Assembly (NCBI GenBank): GCA_031769625.1
Contig: JAUIMM010001030.1
Coordinates: 1,247,001-1,311,000 of the forward strand
Reading direction: 5' to 3'
Origin: Taudactylus pleione
Lineage: Eukaryota; Chordata; Amphibia; Anura; Myobatrachidae
Length of the DNA stretch: 64,000 bases
How positions within the stretch are numbered: position 1 is the first letter of the stretch; every line of letters starts with the position of its first letter. A program made the position numbers and the translations under genes. The notes under the pieces were generated by a model, which ran no database searches, had not been told where the DNA came from, and saw only the letters and a program-made list of their open reading frames with translations. This document shows positions 25,226 through 37,907 of the stretch, piece by piece.

Positions 25226-25470
25226 AGAATGTAAAGCTCTTGCGAGCAGGGCCCTCTATCCTCTTGTGATTCTCCCCTACTTTACTTTTATGCAGCTATG
25301 CTGCTTATGTGGGTGTTATGGTCACTAATGTAGCAATGTATATTATCTATGACCTTGTCCTGCATTCTATTGTATTGTACCATCAGTCTTTGGTCTCGCA
25401 ATTGTTTAGATATTTTGTAAGGCGCTGCAGAACACTTGTGGTGCCACATAACTAAATTGATAATAATTAT
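25226..25470 (+). mobile_element. L2-type LINE 3'-end fragment
   Basis: The fragment begins AATGTAAAGCTCTTGCGAGCAGGG and ends TGTAAGGCGCTGCAGAACACTTGTGG followed by a GATAATAAT-like tail. It is colinear with the 3' UTR of the LINE at 7.6-7.9 kb. Only the 3' UTR is present. Confidence 0.8.
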
Positions 25471-25551
25471 AAAGAGTCAATAACATTGCTAAAACTTCTC
25501 TAATACAGCAGAAATAACTTCCTGTCTAGGATACCCAAAATAAAAATATTT

Positions 25552-25586
<35 letters not shown>

Positions 25587-27985
25587 TGTACATAAGTTCA
25601 CAAAAAGCATATACAATGCAGAAAGCACCAATCACATGGAACATTTGCAAATAGCCAGTTCCAGCTAGTGGCAGTGACCATCATCATCCGCTATTTACAC
25701 CTGCCTCTGACCAGCCGCAAATAAAACAACTTTCCCAGACATTTTTCTAATGCTGACAAATGGGGCGGTCTCTTTAATACTGGAAGACCAAAAATAACTG
25801 CCTTGTATGTAACATTCCTGTTTGTTAAATTGTGTCTATAACGCAGCACAAACATTCACTTTGGCAACACTTGCTCAAGGTCGCAATTAGCTGAATTTAG
25901 CTGTGGACCAGAGATTTTAATTTCACAGGCCAGTGCTCTAATCATAAACACACTCCTTCCTGTTAAATGCAATAAAATCATGTTTGTGACACACTCTGCA
26001 CAGATCACATAATTTAGTATTCATTACTTTGTCCTATCTGGCCCACATACACTTTCAACAACTAGTGTGAGAGAGCAACAAGTGAATAATGCAAATAAGG
26101 AAACGCAAAGTGCATTTTGCAAGGACCTTTAAAGGCGCTACAAACTCAAAAAACGTATCAGCACGTGATTTAAAGTATTAAAATAGTAAAATAATTTAAT
26201 TTAATCCAAAATCTTTACATCAATTAAGATATCTTGCACCTCTCCATCCAGCCTTCAATCCTATTATGATCTCAATGACTCTGTACAATGTACAACTGGG
26301 TCTCTCTCAACTAGAAGAGTTAAAGATGTGCTTACAGTGCTTTGTTACATATTACATGTAAAATGGTATAACTAATATATTAGTCAAACATGAATTACTT
26401 TTTTTTTTTCTTTTGCACCCACATAAATGAATCCAAAGATAGATGATTTCCAGTACAGAACAATACACTGGTGAACCTGCTGATGCTGCAGGATAAAACC
26501 ATTTCTCTTTGTTAGGAATACATCAAATGTTACACAGCTTCATATTCATCACTGCTACCATGGTTCCCCCTGGCACAAGTCACAGACAGCTAACGGACGT
26601 CTCCAGGGGATCTGCCTGTAAGCCACAATCTTCATTCTAGTCACATGTGGCTCTTTCCATGCTGCTGCTCTCGTGAGCATACCTATACATCTTCTTTGGA
26701 GTAATATTCACCAGCCATGCCTGTGAGACTGATTATTAGTCATAGTGTTTTTTACATTTTTAAAGCTAAAAAGACAATAAAAAAAAATCAGAAGTGATTG
26801 AGAAAGTAATGACGGCATATGTACAGTAGGTTCCTTACACTTCACAGCAGGAGCTAGTTGCCGGCAGAAATCTCTACAATTACTGTTGCTCTTCTGCATG
26901 ACAAAGGGTTAAGTTACCAGTGAACTCAGACCAGGGAATTCCCCAGCTGCTAGAAATTAGAGCAGACAGAAGAAATGAAAGATTCCCATAGGGAGGAACC
27001 CTCTGATTGTATCATATATACACTAGGCCTATTGAAAATCTGTACATTCCTCTGCTCTTAACTGCTGCAGCCTGTTTGTCCCTCTTATGGCTCCTCAGAC
27101 ATCTCTATCCATATCAACACCATGGCCGTAGAGAAATGCAATGACCACCCACACTGATTCAGTTAGGGAGAGAATACCCATAGCTCATATTAAAAGATTT
27201 AAAAGTATAAAATAACTCCAATTTAGATGTCAATTTACAACATATTTGTAAAACAACACCACCACACAATTAGAGCAATTGGGACCACAAAGGTAGGGTT
27301 GCCAACGGATTCCTCTGGACAGTCTGGAAATACGGGGATCTGTCCAGATTCCGGCGAGTTGGTAAACTTGGACAGGCAGAGTCTGGAAATCCTATTGGCA
27401 GGTGCTGTCTACAGTACTGATGTTACTTTCAGACCCTCTTTGATGTTCCTGGCTGCCCTGTTTCCTCTTACTATTCTTTTAGGTCACTGGCCTGACTGGA
27501 GACAGTGTGCAGTAGGATTGTCCATGAAATAGTTAATCTTTAATCATCTCCATCAATGGCCCCATAGATATTATCTATTGATGGTAAATTAAACCATTGG
27601 TGGGTGTCGCTGGAGGTATTATGTGATGGCAAGGAGCCAATCAGAGAAGGAGGGTGGGGATTTGAAATGCAAAAGAAAAGACAGTGCTAAGGGCATGTAA
27701 AGGACAGATCTCTGCCATTGATGGCAAAACAGTCAATAGCTATACATTGAAGGTAAACACTAGTGAGTGGTAGAACTTCTGGCACTGTGTTCTGTTCAGA
27801 CAGTTGTGGTGAGAATGGAATTGTATTCAGTTTCAAGTGTTTGGACCTTCGCTACACACACCATCTATTTTGCTGGTAAAGGTAGGCAAATGCGAGGGTG
27901 CCAGGGCTGTCCTGATGGCATTAATGGAAGTCGTATAAAGAGGCATGATTTGAGGAAGCTCTAGGTTGACATGTGAGGGCTCTGT
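25471..27985. other. Unassigned sequence with a (TA)n/(CA)n tract
   Basis: A TA run followed by CA repeats lies at about 25549-25588. At about 27290-27400 there is a GGGTTGCCAAC block reminiscent of frog MITE termini, but no partner end was found. No gene is supported. Confidence 0.35.
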
Positions 27986-28300
27986 CATATAAAGGGGCTT
28001 GACTCATGAGGGACAGGAAGGGGTTCTCTCTGATCTGATGGCATATAAAGGTTACTCTGATGGCATATAAAAGAATGAGGGGCTCGGAGGGCCCAAAACT
28101 GGGCATGTGGACCATATGGCATATAAAGGGACATGTGTGGGCACTGAAGGCATATAAAGGAGTTATGGTAGCACATAACCAGGCATTGTAAGGGATATGG
28201 CATATACAAGGGCATGTGTGAGCTCTAATGGCATATAATAGATTGGAGGGAGCTGATGGCAAATAAAGGGAAATGTGGAGCAGATGGCATGTAAAGGTGC
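27986..28300. repeat. Diverged minisatellite built on GGCATATAAAGG
   Basis: The motif GGCATATAAAGG or close variants recurs at least eight times at irregular spacing of about 25-55 bp. Each copy resembles a TATA box, but the repetition and divergence point to a degenerate tandem array, not promoters. It gives rise to the CHMP-rich minus-strand frames, which are not genes. Confidence 0.7.
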
Positions 28301-29993
28301 ACATACATTCATATTGCATATGGAAGGGTGCAATGGGATATGGGGAAATTTGATGAAATGTATGGTGCATGTGGCGTTTCCAGTAACTAGTGTAGAGCAA
28401 AAAATTAAATGAATCATTTGGAGTGTAATGTCAAGTATATGCTAAGGTGTGTTTTAAAGAAACAGGTTTGACTTATAGATAAATGGGAGGTATATCCACT
28501 GCACTGATGCTATAAATCAATATTTCTGTCTATGTTAGAGTGACAAGGAAATGACCTGAAATCTGACAAATAAAATAGTTGTAATCCTACTGTGGTTTTG
28601 CACATGGCCCCTGGTGTGTACATTTTACTGCATTCCAACAACACTTGTGTGCAGATTTTAGAAGCCAATGAATAAGTTGATGGTCTTAAATTAGGCACAT
28701 ACCAGTGGCTAGCAAGAGAGGTACATCTGGCCTTGTTGCAGATGCCCTGCTGTCAATCAGTTCACATACACAACACATTCAATTTCATAGTTGCACTTTA
28801 GGTAACCACACATATATTAAATACATAACTCAGTCTGTTGCTAACTTTTCCACATACCATTAAATTACATTTGTATCACTGGTGTTCCAGTCTCTTTAAG
28901 AAAAGGGCTTTAAATTTAATCTTCTCATAGGGATGCTACCCAGACAGAATGGTTCCCTTACTGTCAAGTGCCTCAATGCAGACGGATGAAAATAAATAAG
29001 GATATACGAACATCCAAAGTGATCAACTTCACATTCTCTCAGTACAAAATTATACGGTTGTTTCTTTTCCTAACATGTCATTGCTGGTAATTGAAAATGT
29101 AGGTGTATAACATTGAATTTAGAAAAAGCAGATAGACTACTTGAATTATAACATTGTCCACTCAAGTAAATGCTCATTTCTGATTAAAGTACATGCAGGA
29201 GAAAGGGAAGGAGAGGGATACCTGTTTATTAATATAAAAAAAATGTTTTCATGATGTTTAAATAATCTGTAAACTTCTATCAAAGCATGATCTACCTGAT
29301 TTTCTTTTTACAAGGCAATGCATTTTATATTTTTATATCTCAGTGCACGTAGTCTGTCTCTCTTTTTCATGTTCATGTTTATCAATATAAAATGTAGGAA
29401 GTTTAATATTTGCATGAGGTAACCATATGTAATGGCCTTTATTCATATTTTACTTAGATAAAATATCAGATAGTGCAAGGCTTAAAAACAGTGGTGGGGA
29501 ATATATTTCAGGGACTACACATCAGGGACTTTTTAATTGGGAATCACAATGTCGGCATGTTGCCGTTCTACACTACATGAGGCATGGATAAATCACAAAG
29601 GGGCGTCCAAGTTTACGCTAGTGGCATCTTCAGTGCCGAGTCATTCTCATTACCCTTCACTTACAAATACCCCATGGCGCACACTTGACACAGATACTCA
29701 AATGTAGAGAAACAGTCAAGAGGCTTCATCACTTTAATGATTCATTTAAGCCATAAATAAGGCTAAGCTCAGCAGTTTTATACAAGAAAGGCTAAAAAGT
29801 TTAGGGTCACCCATTTCGATTAAATAAAGAGTTATGAGGCTGAATACTACATATGCCTCTAAAACTTGTTCTGTTCTCTGTTTTCCTTGGAGGCGGCTAC
29901 TCTTGAATGCAGAGAAATGTTGCACACCTTGCTATCACAGTCGGCTCCAAACATTTACTTTGTTATTTAAATGTTACACACTATATCCTTTCT
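28301..29993. other. Unassigned sequence
   Basis: AT-rich, with no recognisable coding frame, terminal repeat or array. Confidence 0.4.
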
Positions 29994-30286
29994 CAGTGTT
30001 CTCCCCAGAAAAAAATTCCAGCCGGGTGGCATCAAGAAGTAGCCGGGTGGAGACCCCTCGCAATAATTGAATGTTTTAAACCATGACCTTATAATGATTT
30101 AAACTTGAAATAACATTTTATATATAAATTCTCCTCTTATTAGAGGCCCAGTCGTCTGATTATGAAAAAGATGCAAAGTCTGTAGGATCTGTTCCTTTTT
30201 ATACAACTCCCAGACACTGTCCCCACTTGCAGGCTCCCAAAGTGCCGGGTGGTGCACCTACAAAACACAGCCTGGGGAGAACACTG
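29994..30286. mobile_element. hAT-like MITE, ends CAGTGTTCTCCCCAG
   Basis: A perfect 15-bp terminal inverted repeat is present: CAGTGTTCTCCCCAG on the left and CTGGGGAGAACACTG on the right. GCCGGGTGG blocks recur inside both halves. The CAGTG-type end and length suit a hAT MITE, but the flanking 8-mers do not match, so the TSD is unproven. Confidence 0.7.
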
Positions 30287-31065
30287 TTTCTGGTTACATC
30301 TGCATTGTTATCAGGTCCACAGACATGCCCCAATGATTGGGTTGAGTCCTTGAGTGTATACTCAAATGCCTTTGAAAATGTAATGATCTGTATCTGTAAC
30401 ATGTTCTTTTACCATTATGATTATCTTTGATAGTAAAATAAATAAATCCTCAATCATTGAATTGGCTGAGATAGTCTGGCTCTACTATACATCATGCATT
30501 CAAATAGTGATGCACGCAATGAGTGAACACAGCATTACAGCAGAAATAAGATCATATTCATTCTCTATTGTGATAAAGTTTGAAGCATATTTGAAGGTTT
30601 TCTACTGTAGTTTGTTCTCCATAGCATTTTAACCTGCCACTCAATCTTTGGGATCAGCAAAAATGTTACATTGGCAGCTACAAACACTATGCAATAAAAG
30701 TTACATAAAGGCAATCAGGACTACGTGTTGGAGACATTTCATTTTCTGCGAGATCAAAACTACTGTCAGCAGCAGCAGAAAATAAATACTTTTGTCTGCA
30801 GCAGATGTGTCACAAGTACAAAGGGAGGACTGCACGGGTAAGCCGCAAAGGTCAGCTGTCTGTGTGTGTAATTAGGCCTTTGTAAAAAATACATACTGTT
30901 AGCAGTGTATTCCGTTTCTTGACAGCATATTTCCAGATATATGGATCATGCAATTCAAATCAACACTGATGTATTCAACACTTACAAAATATAACAGAGC
31001 AGACTGACATTTATGAACTCCCACATACTGTATGTAGACAATGTAAGAGTCTTCTACATGTTTTA
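30287..31065. other. Unassigned sequence
   Basis: No gene or repeat structure was recognised. Confidence 0.4.
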
Positions 31066-31224
31066 GGGGGAGATTTAATAAAGCTTGGAGAGAGATAAAT
31101 AGCACCAACCAATCAGCTCCTAACTGTCACTTTACAGGCTGTGTTTAAAAAATGACAGGAGCTGATTGGTTGGTGCTATTTATCTCCAATTATATCTCTA
31201 TCCAAGCTTAATTAAATCTCCCCC
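31066..31224. mobile_element. Palindromic MITE, ends GGGGGAGATTTAATAAAGCTTGG
   Basis: The two halves are inverted copies: GATAAATAGCACCAACCAAT on the left and its complement ATTGGTTGGTGCTATTTATC on the right, bounded by GGGGGAGATTTAATAAAGCTT and AAGCTTAATTAAATCTCCCCC. The whole unit is about 159 bp and would fold into one hairpin. Relatives occur at 34.84-35.2 kb and 40.55-40.69 kb. Confidence 0.8.
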
Positions 31225-31495
31225 ATCGGTTCTTTAAACAAATAATGTGACATATGATTTGTCAACCGAATGCAAGACGAGACCTTTATGGTGTAAAAGT
31301 GAGTTCTCTCTTTTAAAGGGGCAATTTAACTAGGTGCACTTAACGCTACAACAATGTGTGAGGCACTTCACACCTAACTGAATTGCCCTCTTATTATGTT
31401 GCATAAGGGTGACTGATGCATTAACATGCAGAAACTCTGGTCTCCATTCTTGGGAATAAAACAAAAAGGTAAGCCTCCTAGTACAGAAGACATAC
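31225..31495. other. Unassigned short gap
   Basis: No feature was recognised between the two MITEs. Confidence 0.4.
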
Positions 31496-31998
31496 TAATG
31501 CTGGGTACACACGGAACGATCTGTACCACCAACGACTTGAAAGATATCTTTCAGTGAAGTCATCCTGCCACATCTCTGAATAGGCAAAGTTAACAATATT
31601 GTCCAGATTGGTCTGCATGTACGGACGATCATAGATATTGATATCGCTGATCGTTCACTGCATAAATATGAACAATATCGTTATCGTTCATATCGTACCG
31701 TGTGTATGCACCTTAATGGTGCATAAACACGGTACGATCTGTACCACCAACGACTTGAAATATATCGTTCAAAGATCTCTTTCAGTGAGTCATTCTGCCA
31801 CATCTCTGAACAGGCAAAGTTGACGATATCGTCCAAGTTGGCCTGTATGCATGGACGATGAAAGATATCATTATCGTTTATGCGGGAACGCGCATCGTTG
31901 ATTGATCATTCACTGCATAAAAATTAACAATATGAACGATTTATCGTTGAACGATATTGTTCATATCATTTAGAAAATCGTCCCGTGTGTAGGCATTA
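31496..31998. mobile_element. MITE with two internal tandem copies (TGCTGGGTACACACGG ends)
   Basis: The ends read CTAATGCTGGGTACACACGG and, inverted, CTAATGCCTACACACGGG. The interior repeats a unit of about 225 bp: GATCTGTACCACCAACGACTTGAAA begins near 31519 and again near 31736. The unit is rich in CGAT/ATCG self-complementary steps. No coding capacity. Confidence 0.75.
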
Positions 31999-32229
31999 GT
32001 CTATTCTTTGGAAGGAAGCTGCATTAGGCTGCACGTTAGGAATATTTACCCACTCTACTGGAATGTCCAGAAAGCTCACACATTTTTGGAAAGCTCCACA
32101 GACTCCTGAAAGAGTGCATACCCTCCTTAACCCCACTCACTTCCTAGTGAAATGAGCAGGACAAGGGAGGTGATGACGAGGCTCTCGACAAATTTAGTTA
32201 TCACAGTCCTGCAGCCAAGCATCTTGTCA
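31999..32229. other. Unassigned short gap
   Basis: No feature was recognised. Confidence 0.4.
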
Positions 32230-32237
32230 CTGGGGTG

Positions 32238-32743
32238 CAGGGCCAGATTATAGGCAGGGTGACAGGGGCGGTTGTCCCGGGGCCCCCACACCCTGTCCCC
32301 TGCCACTACTACTTAGACCGGCGGAGTACAGCATTTAGCTGTCTCCGCTGCGGTCCTCCTTGGCAGGAGGTCAGCCGGGCAGCGCTGAGCACTTGGGCTC
32401 AGAGCGCGGCGCTGCTCTGGCCGGTGTGCGGTGGCAGGCAGGCTATGTGATGCCTGTGGTGGGCTGTACAGCAGTGTGGGTGTGACATCAGAGGTCACGC
32501 TGCGCAGCCCCACTTCAGCCCACTCCCTCACCCGCGTCCGAACGAACCCTGTCTGAAGCCCGCGGAGGTGAGCAGACAGGAGGGTGACAAGTAGGGTGAA
32601 TTAAATAATGTTGGTTTTTTTTTTTTTAAAGTGTGCTGCAGGGCTGGGTATGGGGGGCACACTACTAAATGATAGATATATATATATATATGTATCTATC
32701 TTTGATCACTGATAGGGGTCCCCACAAATTTGATACGGCCCTG
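32238..32743. mobile_element. hAT-type non-autonomous element with perfect 8-bp TSD CTGGGGTG
   Basis: CTGGGGTG flanks both sides (32230-32237 and 32744-32751). The ends are CAGGGCCAGATTATA on the left and TTTGATACGGCCCTG on the right. The interior is GC-rich (32240-32580) with a short (TA)n run near 32680. The terminal type is the same as the element at 15.63-18.72 kb and the decayed copy at 36.3 kb. No transposase frame. Confidence 0.85.
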
Positions 32744-32751
32744 CTGGGGTG

Positions 32752-33436
32752 TACGAAATGATGCACGTTGCTTGCCCAATGTTTCCAAGATGGGAATTAC
32801 AAAACGCTGCTAGGCAAACAGGTAGCCTGAGGGTGTGGGTGAGATATAGATGATGGGGCAGAACTGACCTACAGTTGTTTGTGTACACAGTCTCCCCATA
32901 CAAAAGGTTTCACATCAACACAAACAAGAATCAGGTAGGATTTTTGCATTTACCCTCCTGCATACCACATAAATAAACTTTAAAGAACCACTAATAATTC
33001 AGTTCAGACATGTAAATGTTCCCATACCTTGATAGATCTGCATCTACATTTGTAATATATAGTATTGAGTGCAGCCCATTGCTTTCCGTTACAAGCCCTT
33101 TGCTGTAAAGGTTGACTAAATAGGGCATTTAGTGGAAGTATTGACAAGACATTTGCAGTGTACAGGATAACATTTACCTCCATTATGAACCTTTTTCGTG
33201 TGTGTGTGTCTTTGTACAGATGTGTCCTCATACACCTTTCCTTTTTTGACACATATGGCACGAAATGCCAGCACGGCTAAGACGCTCCACGACGAGTAGC
33301 AATTGGATTGATCCCATTTTTGTTTTTGCTGCAAAAGTATTTGTATAAAGTAACAGATTAAAGTAGCAAATTATGAGACAAATCCCAAGGCGTGGCTAAT
33401 TTTGTCATATGGCTAGATTTTAGGAAAGGTGTGTCA
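32752..33436. other. Unassigned sequence
   Basis: No gene or repeat structure was recognised. Confidence 0.4.
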
Positions 33437-33695
33437 TACTTGCCGACATTGAGCTCCCTCCTTCCGGGAGGGGGCTGAATGTCAGCTTACAGAGGGGGCG
33501 TGGCTGCACGGTAAGGCTTTTGTGGGGGCGTGACCAGGGCAGGGCGTGGCCGTGAGATTGCGTCATCGCAGCTCTGCGGGGGGTAGGGAGAGATGGTGGC
33601 TTCCGGGAGGCTTGCCTACCTTTCCCGGGGGCCGGGAGCGGCACCCAATAATCGGGAGGCTCCCGGCCAAATCGGGAGGGTAGGCAAGCCTGGTG
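33437..33695. mobile_element. Repeat of the TACTTGCC...CGGGAGG family
   Basis: The ends CATACTTGCCGACATT and GGGAGGGTAGGCAAGCCTGG are partly inverted copies. CCGGGAGG and CCTCCCGG motifs pair internally, and GGGGCGTGGC/GGGGCGTGAC blocks lie between. Shorter relatives occur at 6.4, 34.6 and 36.84 kb. Non-coding. Confidence 0.55.
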
Positions 33696-33885
33696 TATGT
33701 GGACACATCTGTATGTATATTTAGTAGCTTATTCAAACTCTCTTTAATCTTAGCTTTTACAGTCAGCTAAGGAGGTACAGTCCATTTTGCTTGATTATGT
33801 CTCACTAGTAAAGGGACACAGCATATGCCGGATCACCATGGTCCCCCCTCCCTGCCCCATCCAGCCCCCGCCTAGCACTGCTCTC

Positions 33886-34068
33886 CTCCATCCTGCCCCC
33901 CCGCCTAGTCACTGCTCTCCTCCATCCTGCCCCCCCGCCTAGTCACTGCTCTCCTCCATCCTGCCCCCCCGCCTAGTCACTGCTCTCCTCCATCCTGCCC
34001 CCCGCCTAGTCACTGCTCTCCTCCATCCTGCCCCCCGCCTAGTCACTGCTCTCCTCCATCCTGCCCCT
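33886..34068. repeat. 33-34-bp minisatellite, about 5.5 copies
   Basis: The unit CTGCTCTCCTCCATCCTGCC, followed by a C run and CGCCTAGTCA, is repeated in tandem with only differences in C-run length between copies. It is a strong length-polymorphism candidate. Confidence 0.9.
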
Positions 34069-34839
34069 TGCATACTCAACTCAGCAGGTCCTCTTCTCCT
34101 TCACGTCGTTTTACCAGTGGGAGATATTGGTGCATGCATGTTGGAGACAGAACAGACCTTAGGGAATTATTGTATAAAATGTTAAACATGGGGCACACAA
34201 GGAAGTGTTTTTGCTCAGTCAGTCACCGGCTTTGTTAGCCCTTGTTAAGCGTATAAAATAAAATAAGGGCTTTCATGTAAAAGGAAAATTGTACATGTTG
34301 TTTTACTGCTTAGCCTGTACCATCCATTGATATATTACACCCATGAAGTTTTAGTAGTGGATTGCACATTAATTAATTTAGGGTATATTATTTTACAATA
34401 ATTATGCTATACTCTCAAGAATTTATTAAATCCATAAAATGGCTGCCATGAAAAAGGTCAGGCACCAGTACATAAGGGGATGTGGCCATGGCCCCTCCCT
34501 CGTCTCTGCGGAACAGGTACATTTTGAACAAAGAAAATGACATCTTTGGCTTATAAAAGTTGTACGTTTTAACAGGTTAGTACATTGATAATTTCCAAAA
34601 GGAAACAAAATTACACACCCACTCTCCTGAGGGTGTGGAGTACTATACGAAAAATCCTGCGCCTTCCGGGAGAGAAGGCAGGTATGATACAGGTAGAGCT
34701 TTTATCATTTTTAAAACTTGGTATCCACAATGTTGTGAAACCATAGAAAAATTAACGGTATGCTTAGTGATCATGTCATGCATAGAGGTATGATCACCAA
34801 GTATGCCAGAGGCAGTGGGAGAAGTACAGGAGTGACATA
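34069..34839. other. Unassigned, with a CCGGGAG-family fragment
   Basis: At about 34612-34690 an ACTCTCCTGAGGG to CTTCCGGGAGAGAAGGCAGGTATG fragment belongs to the family described at 33.44 kb. No gene is seen. Confidence 0.4.
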
Positions 34840-35205
34840 GGGAGCTTTATCAAAGCTTGGAGAGAGATGAAGTGTAGAGAGTTCAAGTAAAAACCTATCA
34901 TCTTCTTAAACTGGACATTGCCAGTGACGGGACCCGGCATGTGGCAAGTGCATACATATTTGCCGATGCCAGGTCCAACACGGAAAGGGACGTGTCATGC
35001 AGAGACCAGCAGGAGCAAGCATATCATGGGTACACACCTGACGATTTGCCAGATATGTCACTCCGATCTGTGGGATTGGACAACATTATCTAGTGTGTAC
35101 CCAGTATATCTGTCATTTTACAGGTTGTGTTTGAGAAATGTCAGTTAAGAGCCGATTAGTTGGTACTTTATCTCTCTCCACAGCTTGATACATCTACCTC
35201 ATAGT
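34840..35205. mobile_element. Decayed GGGGGAGATTTA-family MITE interrupted by another insertion
   Basis: The left part has GGGAGCTTTATCAAAGCTTGGAGAGAGAT. The right part (35105-35200) has TCATTTTACAGGTTGTGTTTGAGAAATG and ends in ATCTCTCTCCACAGCTTGATACATCTACC, which matches the 31.07 kb MITE in order. The middle is foreign and includes a small ATGGGTACACAC/GTGTGTACCCAG unit at 35026-35103. Confidence 0.5.
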
Positions 35206-36298
35206 GCTCCAATGTATGGAAAACAATCCCTTATTCAGAAAACCATGGCTCAAGTACTCCAGATTATAGTGATGTACTTAGACTAGGTTAGAATATTGTA
35301 TATTTACTGTATTTGTTTTGTGTACGGTGACTGGAAAATTAAGTTTTAGTAGCGTTCATTACATCACGGCATGACTCATTCTTCAGCTTCCAATATTTCA
35401 TTAGATTTGTATATAAGAATAATAATAATAATAAATAATATTATAAGAAGATCTTGCTTTGAATCAACGGTTGCCTGTTCTTACTATGCTAGCAAGATCT
35501 CAGGGACACTGGCTTTTGGGATAATAAATAAAACAAGAAACATGTATTGCTTGTACTGGCAATTATCCAACTAAAGCTTATTGGAGATCAAAGATCATGC
35601 ATCAAAGCTCCGCTACAGCCATTGTGTTGGGCTTAACCAATACAATGCTGGAAAGGCTCCACGAGTATTATAGATTCAATGCACTACAGCCGCTTCACCC
35701 TGGCTATGGACCAACCCATACACAGTTGTCAGCAGTCCCCAATCCTGTATCCGGCACTCAGCTCCTGGCTGTACTGAATGCCAATGAATATATGCACCAT
35801 CAACTTCCAGAAATAATAAACTTTATAAAGCTGTCTACAAGTGCAGTCGAGCCAAAAAGAAATATATTTGAACACATTATTTGTTTAATCTGTCTGTTAG
35901 CGAATAACGTTTTGCATCCACGGATAGTAGATGATCCGAATTTTATATGTCAGTTTGTTGAGAAAGGCAAGAGCGCATTTCCCCCCAGCAACTGCCAAAT
36001 CTCTCCCTAATGTACATGAGAAAGTGAGCCACCGCAGGCAGCAGTGAAGTCTGCTCCTTCACCAGATGTGACATGTCACGGAATCATACGCATCATATGC
36101 CAGAGCCTCTGTTTCCTCTATGGAGTTGTGTTAATGGACGATTCCAGGAAGCTCTAGACACGAGCGATCAAACTTTTAAAACACAAATCAACTGGCTTGC
36201 GTTACTAGCCATGTGTTTTTAGAAAATTGTGGTGCTTATGTTTTTCTTAAACAGTGACAGAATGTATAACAATATACTGTTCACACTAGATTTGCAGC
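35206..36298. other. Unassigned sequence with an unexplained 137-aa frame
   Basis: The plus-strand frame at 35597-36010 is longer than most in the region, but I recognise no domain, signal or splice context. I do not call it a gene. (TAATAA)n lies near 35408. Confidence 0.35.
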
Positions 36299-36612
36299 TT
36301 AGGGCCGTATTAAAGTTTGTGGGGGCCCCAGGGCACTAACTTGTGGTGAGAAAGGGTGGGGGGCACCAATAAAATTATCAAGAAGATTTGCTGGCAATGT
36401 TATTAGAAAGTATAATGTGTAAATACTCCCTGCATTACAAATGTGTTATTTACATTGCAGTGCCCCTAGTTCACATTATGCCACATAAAGACCCCAGTTC
36501 ACACATGCCACAGTCCCCCAACGTTAGTGATGTAACTATGTGCGGTGGCCCCCCAAATGTGCGGGGGACTCTTAGCGACCTCCCCGTCTGCCCCATTGCT
36601 AATCCAGCTCTG
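36299..36612. mobile_element. Decayed hAT-type element (AGGGCCGTATTA end)
   Basis: The left end AGGGCCGTATTAAAGTTTG and the right end GCTAATCCAGCTCTG are imperfect inverted copies of the CAGGGCC(A/G)GATTA type seen at 15.6 and 32.2 kb. The internal GGGGGCCCCAGGGCAC block is typical of the family. No TSD remains. Confidence 0.5.
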
Positions 36613-37907
36613 ATCATGTGTTGAAAATTCAGAGTTTATTTGAATGTTAAACAGACACAAAGTCTGAGGGTAGATATACAGACACCACAGGTTTTCTAGC
36701 ACATTCATGTGCGTTGGATAAAGCAGTAATTTACTGACGGGCAAACCGTACATCAAAGCATATGGTTTTCATCTGCAAGTCTAAAAGCCGCTATTGCCAT
36801 TTCTATGCATTAGTGGTTTACAAATCATACTTACCTGCTCTCCCAGAACGTCCGGGAGACTCCCAAGCTGCATCACCCCTCTGGGCACTCTTCCGGAGGA
36901 GACATTAAAAGTTGGCAAGTACAATAAAAACCATTCCATGTATTATGTGTATGTTTACCAAATCATATGGGAAACAGTCAGTTTAGTAAATAAATATTAA
37001 AAACCATGCTTCACATAGGGAAGATAGCTCGAACTATCTGCTGTTTAAGCTATCCTACTTGTCTGAATGCAAAACCAAAGTTAACTGTTTAATCAAGGTA
37101 AAGAAATGCCTTCTGCCATTTCCTTCAAGCTCAGCCTACTCAGCATCGAACTCCTGGTCCTGTAGGGGGTGTGGACTTGCTCATCATGGGCTCCCGCCGG
37201 GGAGGGGCACTTTTGGGGTGGGTACCAAGAAAAAAATAAATATATAGTCCAAGCACTCACAGTACCCACTCACAGTCCATTACTGTTATTGCATACTGAT
37301 GCTTAAAGACCTATAAGTACGAGCATGCACTCAGGTGCAAGTGCATGCTTTCATTTGTAATGCACAACATAAATGCAATAAATATTAATTCCACTTCTTT
37401 AAAAATAATAAGAATTGTTGTGCCCTCTGTTTAAATATAGTAGTAATCACAATGCCCCCTTTTGGATTATTAGAAATTATTTTTAAAAAATATATTGTTC
37501 TGACGTAATCTTATTGGTATCTAGAAACCCTAAAGGAGAAAAAAATACCCTGATTGATTGCACACATTGCTCCCGAGGAGCTCCCAGTGTACACTGAGTT
37601 AAGTTCCTGTGAGATCAGTTTGTCCATAGCCAGAGAGTCATTGGAAGCAGTTTTTAACATCACTCAGCCCATCACATATAGCCTATTCGGATTAATTACG
37701 AAGGGAAAAAACACAAAACATATGCCAAGCATATATATTTTTTTTAATTAAGACTCAACTAATTTTAATACAACAGGAGGTACTACATTACTATATTTTA
37801 CGTGGGGAAACTAATATCGATCAAGTTGCACCTGAGACTGTGTTCATGTACAAGCAGCAGAATGCTATATTCTATGAGAATTTACTGGTGCTTATAGAGC
37901 CAAAAGT
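36613..37907. other. Unassigned, with a CCGGGAG-family fragment
   Basis: At about 36830-36925 a CATACTTACCTGCTCTCCC to AGTTGGCAAGTAC unit belongs to the family at 33.44 kb. The rest shows no gene or clear repeat boundary. Confidence 0.4.

Noticed and set aside
27986..28300. Cluster of TATA boxes
   Set aside because: The ATATAAA words belong to a diverged tandem repeat without initiator or coding context.
27921..28400. 159-aa His/Cys/Met-rich minus-strand frame
   Set aside because: Generated by the GGCATATAAAGG minisatellite.
33886..34068. CRISPR-like array
   Set aside because: Units are contiguous tandem repeats without unique spacers, in vertebrate-type DNA.
35597..36010. 137-aa plus-strand frame
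   Set aside because: No family resemblance, low-complexity composition, no supporting exon structure.
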